Positions 8,238-17,090 of a stretch of 64,000 bases of DNA are shown piece after piece (within the stretch, counting starts at the first letter, position 1; each line of letters opens with the position of its first letter). The notes under the pieces were generated by a model that was given only the letters and a program-made list of their open reading frames with translations, was not told where the DNA came from and did no database searches. Origin of the DNA: Saprospiraceae bacterium (GTDB lineage Bacteria > Bacteroidota > Bacteroidia > Chitinophagales > Saprospiraceae); NCBI GenBank assembly GCA_020629315.1, contig JAHDDO010000009.1, forward strand, positions 41,015-105,014, read 5' to 3'. The translations under genes and the position numbers were made by a program.

Positions 8238-9782
8238 TCAATGTTTCACCCACTTCAAAAATTGACTTTCGCCATTGTCATTTACGAGTTGTAAAAAGTA
8301 GAGTCCTTTTTCCCAATCTGAGGTTTCCATTTGTATACGAGTGGCATTAGTGAATTGCGCTTGTTTTAAAAGTGAGCCATCAGCTGATCTAACATAAAGG
8401 GAGTAATGCGTATTTTCTAATGCATCAATAGTGAAGCTGTTGCTTCCAGGATTTGGAAAAATAGTAGCTTTTTGCTGTGTTAAGACAGGTATTCCAAATA
8501 AGGAACTAATGCTAGGATCACAAACTTGATCTTCATCCATTCGGAAGTATGGAAAATTGGGAAAAGCTTGGTAGATTACATTTGGAAGTGAAATACTGTG
8601 TTGTTTAAAATCACAATCTTTACCTTTTAGGTCAGGTTTGTTAATTACATGCATATGGAAGACTCCATTTGTACTATTCATATAAATTTTGCAATCAGGT
8701 CCGAGTTGTTGTTGGAAGAAGGTATTAGCGAAAGGGTCGCCAAATCCATCGAATGTATCAATAAGTACGATACCGTCTTCTAAGTTATCTTCCCAAAGAT
8801 CCACTTGAAAAAGAGAGTCAGAGGCAGAAATGTAAGCGAATCGAGAATTGGGAGAGATAGATAATCCACTAAAAGAATATGAAGAGGGATAATCTGCATG
8901 TCTATAATTAGAGAGATTTCCCGTGGACCGATCAAAATCCCATACATCAAGGCCAGATAGTGGACAATTTTTAGCAAGCAAGGTGCCATCAGGTGAAAAA
9001 CATGATTGGCTACCCGCACTGCATCGTTCATTAAGACTTTCCACATTTTCAACGGGATACTCATGATGCAATCGTATTCCATTTTGATCGAGTAGGTAGA
9101 AAACAGCTAGGGCGCCATGTGTGTCTTCAGTAAAGTCCACTATCCACCAGTCATGACCATTTTGATGTTGAATGGCTTCGATAAAGCCAGACATAAAATA
9201 TCGGTTAGAGTCCAAGGTGATATTCTTTACCGTAACTCGGCCTAAGGGGTTATCCTCAAAGGAGATGTAAGAGTACAATGTAAGGGGCATAATAATGTCA
9301 AACGGATCAAATAAAAAATCTGCAACTTTATGTAGATAGAAATAACCATAATTATTAGCTGGATCTGGAAGAACAATGGAGTTTTGAAATCCTGGATAAG
9401 ATCCTGAATCACAATATTCATCGTGGACAACACCAGGACTAATATTATCCCCATTTTCCATGACTTGAAAACTAGCATCATAGATTTCACAACCATTGGA
9501 ATAAAATAAAAGCTGTCCGTTTTCGTCACAAATAGAACCGACTTGGTCTACTAAACTTATGGGAATTTCCTGATAACTAAGTTGTAAACTATCCCCATTG
9601 AAGTCAAAAATGGTGCCTTCTGCATTTGGTAACGTAGAGGCATTTCCACCGAGAATCCATTGATAGTCCGCCTTAGACTGAGCAAACAAAATGCAAGGAA
9701 GAAATAAGCTTAGAAAAGCTATAATTGCATTTCGTTTGAAACGGCCGATTACAAACATATATGGACTGTACTTTTCATTCAT
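8238..9782 (-). CDS. T9SS-sorted secreted protein, tandem copy B
   Basis: A 514-aa paralogue of the downstream copy A with the same beta-propeller-like middle and the same C-terminal sorting domain (IFPNPGSNSF...). Its N-terminus differs: MNEKYSPYMFVIGRFKRNAIIAFLSLFLPCILFAQ, broken here as MNEKYSPYM then FVIGRFKRNAIIA then the shared FLSLFLPCILFAQ. A second in-frame Met at residue 9 would give a more typical signal peptide. The start codon shares one base with the nitrilase stop (TGATG), so translation is probably coupled to that gene. The DNA matches copy A at a constant offset of 1705 bp, so the two have no net insertion or deletion between them. Function unknown. Confidence 0.85.
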   Translation of the reverse strand: MNEKYSPYMFVIGRFKRNAIIAFLSLFLPCILFAQSKADYQWILGGNASTLPNAEGTIFDFNGDSLQLSYQEIPISLVDQVGSICDENGQLLFYSNGCEIYDASFQVMENGDNISPGVVHDEYCDSGSYPGFQNSIVLPDPANNYGYFYLHKVADFLFDPFDIIMPLTLYSYISFEDNPLGRVTVKNITLDSNRYFMSGFIEAIQHQNGHDWWIVDFTEDTHGALAVFYLLDQNGIRLHHEYPVENVESLNERCSAGSQSCFSPDGTLLAKNCPLSGLDVWDFDRSTGNLSNYRHADYPSSYSFSGLSISPNSRFAYISASDSLFQVDLWEDNLEDGIVLIDTFDGFGDPFANTFFQQQLGPDCKIYMNSTNGVFHMHVINKPDLKGKDCDFKQHSISLPNVIYQAFPNFPYFRMDEDQVCDPSISSLFGIPVLTQQKATIFPNPGSNSFTIDALENTHYSLYVRSADGSLLKQAQFTNATRIQMETSDWEKGLYFLQLVNDNGESQFLKWVKH

Positions 9783-10753
9783 CAGCTTTTCAATATCCCT
9801 TGCCGCTCTCTATTTATATGTAGCTGTGTAACATCAGGTCGGGTATAATGACCTGCAGGATCCATATTCTGGCGTTCTTGGTAGACCTTTAATAAATCTA
9901 GTTCTGCAGTGAGCAATTTTTCTTCATTTTCGCTAGGCGCTATTAGCCAAGTGCCATCAGGATTTGATATACAGGAACCGCCGTTTGCCATTATGGAAGG
10001 ACATTGAGCTATAAAATCAGTATAGAAAGGTAAGTCGGAAGGTATATCTTCTTTTGTAAATACAGACGAAACAGATAGTACGTAAGACCTCGATTCTTTA
10101 GCAATAAATCGAGTGATATCCTCGGTATTTGTCGTAGATCCCGGCCAAACGGCTACATGGACATTTTCACCTTGAGCGTATAATGCGGTCCTTGGAAGTG
10201 GCATCCAATTTTCCCAACAATTCAGCCCGCCCACTGTAAATCCCTCTAGTGGGTGAGTAAGCAAGCCATGACCATCTCCTGGGGACCAGGCCAATCGTTC
10301 TTCATACGTCGGCCTAAGTTTTCTATGGACAGATTGGATGATTCCTTCTTTGTCGATATATACTAACGAGCAGTATAAGCTGTGCCCACCTCGATCTTTA
10401 GGGCGTTCTATAATACCTAAGTAACAGGCTATATTTTTTTCACGACATACCTTACGCACAGTGTCCAAATCTCCGTCTTCTATACATATAGCTTGAGATA
10501 CATAATGGGCATGTATGGTTTTTTGCCAATCATTATTAAAGGCTGAAGCATGTGTAAACGAAAGCCAAAAGGGATAACCGGGTAAAAGACCTTCAGAAAA
10601 GGCAATCAAATCTGTACCAACCTTTGCCGCTTGCTCGACATAGTGAATGACTTTTTCTATGGTTTGTTGTTTAAATAACCAAACAGGCGCAATTTGAGCT
10701 AAGGCTACTTGTATCTTTGATGATGGCATACTAAAACATTTGAGAGAAATCAC
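9782..10753 (-). CDS. Nitrilase-family carbon-nitrogen hydrolase
   Basis: The catalytic triad of the nitrilase superfamily is visible: E54 (FSEGLLPGYPFW), K145 (HRKLRPTYEE) and C179 (LNCWENWMPL). The NCWENW signature and PGYPFW are typical of true nitrilases (branch 1), which hydrolyse nitriles to carboxylic acids and ammonia. The 323-aa length also fits. No signal peptide is seen, so it should be cytoplasmic. An in-frame Met at residue 9 (position 10729, MPSSKIQVALAQ) is an equally good start. The gene is divergent from 10789 and overlaps the start of the T9SS copy B by one base. The natural nitrile substrate cannot be told. Confidence 0.9.
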   Translation of the reverse strand: MISLKCFSMPSSKIQVALAQIAPVWLFKQQTIEKVIHYVEQAAKVGTDLIAFSEGLLPGYPFWLSFTHASAFNNDWQKTIHAHYVSQAICIEDGDLDTVRKVCREKNIACYLGIIERPKDRGGHSLYCSLVYIDKEGIIQSVHRKLRPTYEERLAWSPGDGHGLLTHPLEGFTVGGLNCWENWMPLPRTALYAQGENVHVAVWPGSTTNTEDITRFIAKESRSYVLSVSSVFTKEDIPSDLPFYTDFIAQCPSIMANGGSCISNPDGTWLIAPSENEEKLLTAELDLLKVYQERQNMDPAGHYTRPDVTQLHINRERQGILKS

Positions 10754-10788
10754 AAGTTATTATAAAGATCAAAAACCCTACAAAGAAA

Positions 10789-11397
10789 ATGAAAGAACGC
10801 ATCCTAGTACTATTGCTTTTGTCCAGTTCCTTCCTCTTTGGGCAGGTGGACAATAAAACCCAAGCCAAAATTGGGCTAAGTCACCATTCGTTAAGCTTAG
10901 TAGTGCCCCAAGTACAGGCTATTCATCCAGGTGTACAGATTACTGGTGAATATCAGTGGAATAGCGCTGCTAAACACGCTCTCATACAGTCTGGTACCTT
11001 GGAATATTTTTACCACCAGAATTTACAACATGCTATTCAATTATATACGGACCTTAGCTATGAACTTCGACTCGCAAATGGCCTACATATAAGACCCTTG
11101 GAAATAGGAGGTGGTTATGTTTTGTCCATTTCTGATTTAGAAACAGCAGTTTGGAATGAAGATACAGAACAATATGAATCAGCAAATCTAAGGCGCAATA
11201 ACTGGGTGATTTCATTAGGGCCAGAAATCTCATACCCTATTTTTAGTACTGATCGGACTAGGGCCCGGTTTTTTGCTGATTACAAGATTCAAGTTCAAGG
11301 AATTGTTATTCAAGAAACGGTGCCTATTATAGCTTATGCGCCGGTGAGTTTGGGCTTATCTATTCAATTTTTAAATACTACGCCAGATGAGAAATAA
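10789..11397 (+). CDS. Putative outer-membrane beta-barrel protein
   Basis: A 202-aa protein with a clear signal peptide (MKERILVLLLLSSSFLFGQ, cleavage after FG-Q). After it come alternating amphipathic strands (GVQITGEYQWN, YTDLSYELRLANG, WVISLGPEISYP, RFFADYKIQVQG) and a hydrophobic C-terminal strand (VSLGLSIQFL). These features suggest a small outer-membrane barrel. I do not recognise a named family. The stop overlaps the start of the downstream serine hydrolase by 11 nt, so the two are probably co-translated, and a shared role in the envelope is possible. Confidence 0.7.
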   Translation: MKERILVLLLLSSSFLFGQVDNKTQAKIGLSHHSLSLVVPQVQAIHPGVQITGEYQWNSAAKHALIQSGTLEYFYHQNLQHAIQLYTDLSYELRLANGLHIRPLEIGGGYVLSISDLETAVWNEDTEQYESANLRRNNWVISLGPEISYPIFSTDRTRARFFADYKIQVQGIVIQETVPIIAYAPVSLGLSIQFLNTTPDEK

Positions 11398-12574
11398 AGG
11401 ACTGATCATACTCACTATTTTATTGTGTGTTGGATGTCGAGAAGCACGTATTTCAGATACCACTTTCTGTACATTCAATCCCGAACTTCCGATAAATCTC
11501 GAGCATCCGAAGAGTGCAGCGTTGCAAGAAATCGTTGACGCTTACTTGGCTAAGGGTATTCCTGGTATATCTGTTTTGATTAGTGATGATAATGGTATAT
11601 GGCGAACGGCTGGCGGTTTTGCAGATATTGAAAACGATATTCCGATGAAAACCTGCCACATAAATAAATTGGGGAGTGTCACGAAAATGATGATTGGCAC
11701 TTTACTGTGGCAATTTGTGGAAGACGGAACGATATTTTTAGATGACAAGATTGAAGCATACATTCCTGAGGTAAGTAGTCGATTAGCCAACGGCAGTGAT
11801 ATAGAAATATGGATGTTATTAAATCACACTTCAGGGGTCTATGATATTGCTGGTGACTTAGGCTATAATCTTGCGGTGGTCAATGACTTTTCTAGAAGTT
11901 GGACAGCCGAAGAAATCTTGGCATTTGTAGAAGGAAAACCAGCTACACATTTGCCTGGTGAACGCATACAATATTCTAATACGAATACGATGCTTAGCAG
12001 TATGATATTGGAAGCGGTTACGGGAGCCACAACAAAGAACTTGTTACAGATTAACATATTTGATAAGGTCGGAATGCCTGGCACCTATTATTACGACTAC
12101 AAAACGCCTTTCCCTGAAGATCGATTAGCGCAAGGCTATCTTGATTTTTATAATAATGGCGAAAGCATACAAAATATATCTGAACTGAACCCAGGCAGTG
12201 GAAATGGATATACAGGTGTGTATTCGACGACGAAGGATTTGTATGCGTTCATGAAGGCTTTGATGGTGGACAAGAGTTTGATTCAACCGTCAAATATCGA
12301 AGTCATATTAAGTACAGCGACTATAGCTGAGAGTGGAAATTGGGGTACTACCATTGGTGGTATCCATGATGAATATCGGCAATACCTACCTGAAGATATC
12401 CACGCCTATGGTCATGCGGGTGGCGATATAGGGTACTCCGCTAACCTGAGTTATCTACCCCATAACAATACCATCTTTGCTGGGTGTTACAACTATGGTA
12501 CAAATCTAGGAACAGCCTTAGGCGATGAGCTCAATGCTATGCGCGGTGAGATTTATCAATTATTGGCTGAATAA
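11387..12574 (+). CDS. Beta-lactamase-family (class C-like) serine hydrolase lipoprotein
   Basis: The signal sequence ends in a lipobox (ILLCVGC, Cys17), so the protein should be a lipoprotein. The serine beta-lactamase/DD-peptidase motifs are all present: S97-V-T-K100 (SxxK nucleophile and base), Y196-S-N198 (YxN) and H343-A-G (the third motif, HxG instead of KTG). HxG is common in the class C-like esterase/DD-carboxypeptidase group. Length of 395 aa is normal. Likely acts on peptidoglycan peptides or esters in the periplasm; actual lactam hydrolysis cannot be assumed. It overlaps the preceding outer-membrane protein gene by 11 nt. Confidence 0.88.
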   Translation: MRNKGLIILTILLCVGCREARISDTTFCTFNPELPINLEHPKSAALQEIVDAYLAKGIPGISVLISDDNGIWRTAGGFADIENDIPMKTCHINKLGSVTKMMIGTLLWQFVEDGTIFLDDKIEAYIPEVSSRLANGSDIEIWMLLNHTSGVYDIAGDLGYNLAVVNDFSRSWTAEEILAFVEGKPATHLPGERIQYSNTNTMLSSMILEAVTGATTKNLLQINIFDKVGMPGTYYYDYKTPFPEDRLAQGYLDFYNNGESIQNISELNPGSGNGYTGVYSTTKDLYAFMKALMVDKSLIQPSNIEVILSTATIAESGNWGTTIGGIHDEYRQYLPEDIHAYGHAGGDIGYSANLSYLPHNNTIFAGCYNYGTNLGTALGDELNAMRGEIYQLLAE

Positions 12575-13636
12575 TTAAAAGAGACTAAGCTGCGGTTTTT
12601 TCAATTGTTGATACAAGCTCCTGTTAAACTCAAAAACGGGTGGATCGGGAAAGTATTTTTGGCGAGCTACTTTAAACTGCTCGGCAATGATTTTTGCATA
12701 AGGTCCCTCACCACGCATACGGCGACCCCATTGCGAGTCATTCAGCGTGCCGCCGTGTAAGGCCTTTATTTGATTCAGGATTTTGGCTGCTCTATCCGGA
12801 AAAGCGCGTTGTACCCAATCCTCAAATATTTGGGCAATGTCTCCGTTCAAGCGCACGATAATATGATTTATTGAGCGAGCCCCAGCTTCAGCACAAGCTT
12901 TGGCTAAGGGCAGAATAGAATGATCGGTTAAACCCGGTACAATTGGAGCTGCCAAGACCACTACTGGAATGCCTCGATCGGAAAGTTTTTTCACAGCATA
13001 CAAGCGCTTTGCAATCGTAGAAGTCCGAGGCTCCAAAAACTGTCTAACACTATCTTCGATCGTATTGATACTAATGGCTACATGAACTAGATTGTGCTTG
13101 TGGAGCGCTTCTATAATATCTAAGTCACGGGTAATCATATGGTTTTTAGTAATCAGACCGACGGGATGACCCATTTCTAAAAACACCTGTAAACAACGTC
13201 TTGTAATTCCGTATTTCTTTTCACATGGCTGATAACAATCGGTATTTCCAGAGAGCATGATAGGAGTACCTTTCCAAGATTTGGACCGCAATTTTTTACG
13301 TAATAATTCAGGCGCATTCTTTTTTACCAAGATTTGGGTCTCAAATTCAAGCCCTGCGCTATAGCCCCAATAATTATGACTATTTCGTGCATAACAATAT
13401 ACACAGCCATGTTCGCAACCTTGATAGGGATTCATAGAATAGCCCATAGGCACATCAGGGCTATCAACTTTATTCACAATGGTTTTTGGGAATACTTCGG
13501 TAAATTGCGTTTTGACTTCAAAATCCTCGTCATTGAAAACATTTGGATCTACAGAAGAGCTGTGAGCATCAAATCGATTATGGGTATTTATCTGAGCCCC
13601 TCTACCACGTAAAACGGGCAACGAATATTCCGACAT
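12575..13636 (-). CDS. PA0069/SplB-like radical SAM protein
   Basis: Radical SAM protein of the group related to spore photoproduct lyase (COG1533, PA0069-like). The iron-sulfur ligands are C74, C78 and C81 in the motif CEHGCVYCYARNSH. Further family features are MLSGNTDCYQPCE, VGLITKNHMITRD and a C-terminal region with QWGRRMRGEGP. The length of 353 aa fits. It is presumably a cytoplasmic 4Fe-4S enzyme; the substrate of this subgroup is not established. A well-spaced Bacteroidota promoter lies just upstream (13657-13687). Its stop is adjacent to the stop of the convergent serine hydrolase gene. Confidence 0.88.
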   Translation of the reverse strand: MSEYSLPVLRGRGAQINTHNRFDAHSSSVDPNVFNDEDFEVKTQFTEVFPKTIVNKVDSPDVPMGYSMNPYQGCEHGCVYCYARNSHNYWGYSAGLEFETQILVKKNAPELLRKKLRSKSWKGTPIMLSGNTDCYQPCEKKYGITRRCLQVFLEMGHPVGLITKNHMITRDLDIIEALHKHNLVHVAISINTIEDSVRQFLEPRTSTIAKRLYAVKKLSDRGIPVVVLAAPIVPGLTDHSILPLAKACAEAGARSINHIIVRLNGDIAQIFEDWVQRAFPDRAAKILNQIKALHGGTLNDSQWGRRMRGEGPYAKIIAEQFKVARQKYFPDPPVFEFNRSLYQQLKKPQLSLF

Positions 13637-13656
13637 AAATAAGACGAATTATTCGA

Positions 13657-13687
13657 CAAATGTATGTAATTGACTATAGAAATGCAA
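13657..13687 (-). promoter_or_regulatory. Bacteroidota-type promoter of the radical SAM gene
   Basis: On the minus strand TTG (13685-13687) is followed after 20 nt by TACATTTG (13657-13664), matching the TTG-N(about 19)-TAnnTTTG consensus. It lies about 20 nt upstream of the start codon at 13636. This is the best-spaced -33/-7 pair I found in the window. Confidence 0.6.
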
Positions 13688-13789
13688 AAATCAGGGAGTA
13701 AAGCGTCGGGAATGAGGCATGAAAATGGTTATTTGTTTGCACTGCCTAGCACGTTCCGTTCATTTTAATTAACTTATAAATAAACAATC

Positions 13790-16579
13790 ATGCACATGAA
13801 ACCACTATACTTCCTTATTCTGTCTTTTTTCTTTTGGTCCAATGTCCTTTTTAGTCAGGACACCTTACGAGTACCGACCACATATTCTAGTATACAATCT
13901 GCATTAAATGCGGCGAGTGAAAATGACCTAGTCTTAGTATCACCCGGCATTTATAATGAACGATTAATTTGGCCGGGTCTTTCTACACTATCTTTAATAA
14001 GCACAGATGGTTCTTCTGAAACTATTATTGATGGGAATCAAGGAGGAACGGTTATTAAGATGCCTGGTAATTGGGATTCAGGACCGAATGAAGAAAGCGT
14101 TTTAAAAGGATTTACCATTAGAAATGGAAGCACTGTGGATCAGGATGGAGCGGGTATTTATTTGGGCGGAGGACGTCCGACCTTTGAAGATTTAGTTTTA
14201 GAAGATAACGAATGTACAGGTGATGCGTCCTGGGGTTGTGGAATGGCTTTACGTAATTTTGCAGGCACTATCCGGAATTGTCGATTTGACAATAATGTGA
14301 TAGATACTGATAGTCGGGCATATGGAGCTGGTGCCAATATTGAATTTGTCGATGATGCTGTGATTGAAAATTGTGATTTTGTAGGGAATGTGGCGGGTAC
14401 CGATAGTTGGGCATATGGCGGCGGACTGTATTTGGATATGTCTTTTCAAGCAGACGAAAATGCGGTGGTAGATATAACGAATTGTCGTTTCATTACTAAT
14501 AGTACTACTACTTCAAGTTGGAGCTATGGAGCAGGTATATACGCTAGTCGATTTGAAACGACCCAGTTGAACATTTCTGGGTGTCATTTTGAGGGCAACC
14601 AAACCTTATTGGGTAATTGGCGATATGGTGGGGCTATTCACGCTGAAGTGGCTAAATTAAAAATTGAGAATTGCACCTTTAATGAAAATGTATCGGTAAA
14701 CGGTTTAGCCATTCATGTTGAAGAAGATTGGGGTTCTGAAAATACAGTAGTCGAAATTAATGGCTGTGAATTTTCCAATCATGAAAGTGGTAGTTCGAAC
14801 CCAGAGTATGCCGGGGTTTTACACGCAGAAACAAACGTCAATTTGAATAATAGTGTTTTTCATCACAATTATTGTAGTGCTATCGCAACGGGTTTTATAA
14901 GTTCCTCTTCTTCAGGATCCATTGATGTACAACAAACGAATTTGGTATATAATCTAGGAGGAATATCAGCAAATGTAGAGGCTGACTTTAGCATTTCAAA
15001 TTCCATTATTTGGAATTATGATAGTCAACTATCTAACGGCACATTTGATGTAAAATATAGTATTGTCAAAGGGGGTTATTCAGGGGTAGGCGTGTTAAGC
15101 TCTGATCCTTTATTTACTGATGAGTACAATTTTATTCCACAGACTACTTCACCTTGCCTGGGTGCAGGTCAACCAAACTCATTAACTACGGATATTGCTG
15201 GGAATAGTCGGCCAAATCCACCCAATAGTTTTCCGGATATTGGTGCCTATGAGATCTATCAACAAAGTCGAAATATCAGAGCCTCTTTCTACTATGACGA
15301 AAATGGAAATGGTGAAAAAGAGGCGGATGAACAAAATCTATCCGTAGGACAAGTACGCATCGATGGCGAAGTATATAGTAATTTCTTAAGCGATGGGATT
15401 TTGCAGTCTGCAGAACTGGGAGAGGTATCAGTAGAGTTTGTTGATTTAGAAGAGGATAACTGGTATTTGACCAGTGAAGCCAGTTATGTAATAGATGTGA
15501 TAGGTGATGATTTTTATGAGGAAGTGAGTTTTGGTTTATTACCTACTATAGCGTTTACAAAATTGGAATCAAGCATTTATAGTGGCAACTTCAGATGCGG
15601 AGAATGGGTCGATTTTGAAGTGTCTGCCTACAATAACGGCACAACTATAGAAACAGGCGTATTGTGGTTCAATGTTGATGAACGTATTGAAGAAATTTAT
15701 TTTGAAACCTTGCCTGATACCGTGGTAGGCGACTATACCTATGGTTGGTATTTTGAGGACTTATTCCTAGGCGAAACCTTTAGGGTGGATATTCAGATCA
15801 AATCACCATTAATCGAAGATGAAGCAGATGTAGGTCAGTTGTTCTATTTTAAAGCCTGGACGAATGAAGTACCAGCGAGAGATTTCTTTTGTTATGATAT
15901 TGAGCATAGATGTTCGTTTGATCCAAATGATAAACAAGTATTTCCAAATAGACCAGACAGTCTAGCGCTATTGGATGGTGCTATGCAGTATTTGATCCGA
16001 TTCCAAAATACAGGCAATGACTACGCAAAAGATGTGGTATTAGTAGATACCTTAAGTGAGCATTTAGACATGAACACGTTTCGAGTATTAGGCTCCAGTC
16101 ATCCGGAACTATTGCAAGTGAAGATAGAAGAAGAGCGACATGTACAATTTATATTTAATAACATCTTTTTACCAGATAGTCTTACTCAACCCGAAGCTAG
16201 CCAAGGCTATGTTCAATTCTTGATTTACCCAAAAGAAGGTCTAGCTGAAGAGACGGTGATTACCAATACGGGCCACATTTACTTTGACTTTAACCCGGCG
16301 ATTGTTACTAATCAGACACATAGCATTTTGGTAGAAGAATTTCCAATTGTATCCATTGATCCAACAGATGTTATATCGGTTCACTTTTATCCAAACCCAG
16401 CTACTGATATTATTCAGTTTAATCAGACAGTGGAATCGGTACGACTCTTTGATGGGAATGGTCGAGTATGCATGCAAGCCAAACAGGTGAATCAGATTGA
16501 TGTAGGAGCCCTATCTGCGGGCATATATATTATAGAGATTAATGGCCAAAAGGAATTACACAGCGTTGTGATTGAGTAA
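13790..16579 (+). CDS. Secreted right-handed beta-helix protein with T9SS sorting domain
   Basis: A 929-aa protein with a signal peptide (FLILSFFFWSNVLFSQ). Residues about 25-490 form a parallel beta-helix of the pectate-lyase/NosD type: IQSALNAASENDLVLVSPG is the usual entry motif, followed by many coils of the type ENC.F..N. It then has a short hinge (FYYDENGNGEKEADEQ) and a DPNDK-type repeat domain at about 710-850 (FDPNDKQVFPNRPDS, IRFQNTGNDYAKDVVLVDTL, TGHIYFDFNPAIVTN). The T9SS sorting domain starts at HFYPNPATD (about 865) and runs to the end. A second Met (13796) is an alternative start. The beta-helix suggests carbohydrate binding or cleavage, but no catalytic residues can be assigned. 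Confidence 0.88.
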   Translation: MHMKPLYFLILSFFFWSNVLFSQDTLRVPTTYSSIQSALNAASENDLVLVSPGIYNERLIWPGLSTLSLISTDGSSETIIDGNQGGTVIKMPGNWDSGPNEESVLKGFTIRNGSTVDQDGAGIYLGGGRPTFEDLVLEDNECTGDASWGCGMALRNFAGTIRNCRFDNNVIDTDSRAYGAGANIEFVDDAVIENCDFVGNVAGTDSWAYGGGLYLDMSFQADENAVVDITNCRFITNSTTTSSWSYGAGIYASRFETTQLNISGCHFEGNQTLLGNWRYGGAIHAEVAKLKIENCTFNENVSVNGLAIHVEEDWGSENTVVEINGCEFSNHESGSSNPEYAGVLHAETNVNLNNSVFHHNYCSAIATGFISSSSSGSIDVQQTNLVYNLGGISANVEADFSISNSIIWNYDSQLSNGTFDVKYSIVKGGYSGVGVLSSDPLFTDEYNFIPQTTSPCLGAGQPNSLTTDIAGNSRPNPPNSFPDIGAYEIYQQSRNIRASFYYDENGNGEKEADEQNLSVGQVRIDGEVYSNFLSDGILQSAELGEVSVEFVDLEEDNWYLTSEASYVIDVIGDDFYEEVSFGLLPTIAFTKLESSIYSGNFRCGEWVDFEVSAYNNGTTIETGVLWFNVDERIEEIYFETLPDTVVGDYTYGWYFEDLFLGETFRVDIQIKSPLIEDEADVGQLFYFKAWTNEVPARDFFCYDIEHRCSFDPNDKQVFPNRPDSLALLDGAMQYLIRFQNTGNDYAKDVVLVDTLSEHLDMNTFRVLGSSHPELLQVKIEEERHVQFIFNNIFLPDSLTQPEASQGYVQFLIYPKEGLAEETVITNTGHIYFDFNPAIVTNQTHSILVEEFPIVSIDPTDVISVHFYPNPATDIIQFNQTVESVRLFDGNGRVCMQAKQVNQIDVGALSAGIYIIEINGQKELHSVVIE

Positions 16580-16599
16580 TTGGACCAGCGACAGAAAAG

Positions 16600-16705
16600 G
16601 CCGAAGGGTCCGAAACGATGATAGTCGTGTAGGACCGCCCGCCCGCTAATTAGCGGGCAGCCTGTCATGGCGCGGTACCGCTAGTATAGCGGTAGGGCCC
16701 CAAAA
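16600..16705 (-). repeat. GC-rich structured intergenic element 1
   Basis: Between two convergent genes lies a GC-rich block with a perfect 18-bp palindrome (GCCCGCTAATTAGCGGGC, 16641-16658) and a perfect 8-bp-stem hairpin TACCGCTA-GTA-TAGCGGTA (16676-16694). Read on the minus strand it runs T-tract, GGGGCCCT, hairpin, CAGGCTGCCC, second hairpin. The same order occurs in the element at 37979-38110. It resembles the structured intergenic repeats I recall from many Bacteroidota genomes. It may act in transcript termination or processing between the convergent genes. Confidence 0.55.
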
Positions 16706-16709
16706 AATA

Positions 16710-17090
16710 TTAATACCGAACCGCTGCTTTCCATTCCATGTTAGCTAGGATCAAAACGATGATTTTCTCAGAAATGAAGTAGATCCATCCGAGCGTTTTA
16801 AGATCGGCAAAATGCATAACTAAGAGAACAGCAGAAATGATGCAGTATAACACATTAAGCATCGCAACCAAGCGTAAATTTCGAGGAGCAGCGTTGGGTA
16901 ATTTGTAATAATTGTAAGCATCGAACAACGTATACACAAATGGAAATGCCGCTAAAAAGTAAAGTTTGGATACAGGCATACCGATAAGATGCTGAAGTTG
17001 GACCAAAACAAAACTCAGCATAATACATGAAATAAATGCACCTATTCCATCCAGTAAAAACCAGCGTTTTAGATTAGTTATATCAGACAT
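16710..17090 (-). CDS. Small integral membrane protein, 126 aa
   Basis: The protein has four hydrophobic segments (about 13-35, 43-62, 74-94, 100-118), for example [16 protein letters not shown] and [15 protein letters not shown], and no signal peptide, so it should sit in the inner membrane. Its ATG overlaps the end of the methylmalonyl-CoA mutase gene by 8 nt, indicating co-transcription and probably coupled translation. I do not recognise a characterised family. A link to the mutase pathway is suggested only by position. Confidence 0.75.
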   Translation of the reverse strand: MSDITNLKRWFLLDGIGAFISCIMLSFVLVQLQHLIGMPVSKLYFLAAFPFVYTLFDAYNYYKLPNAAPRNLRLVAMLNVLYCIISAVLLVMHFADLKTLGWIYFISEKIIVLILANMEWKAAVRY

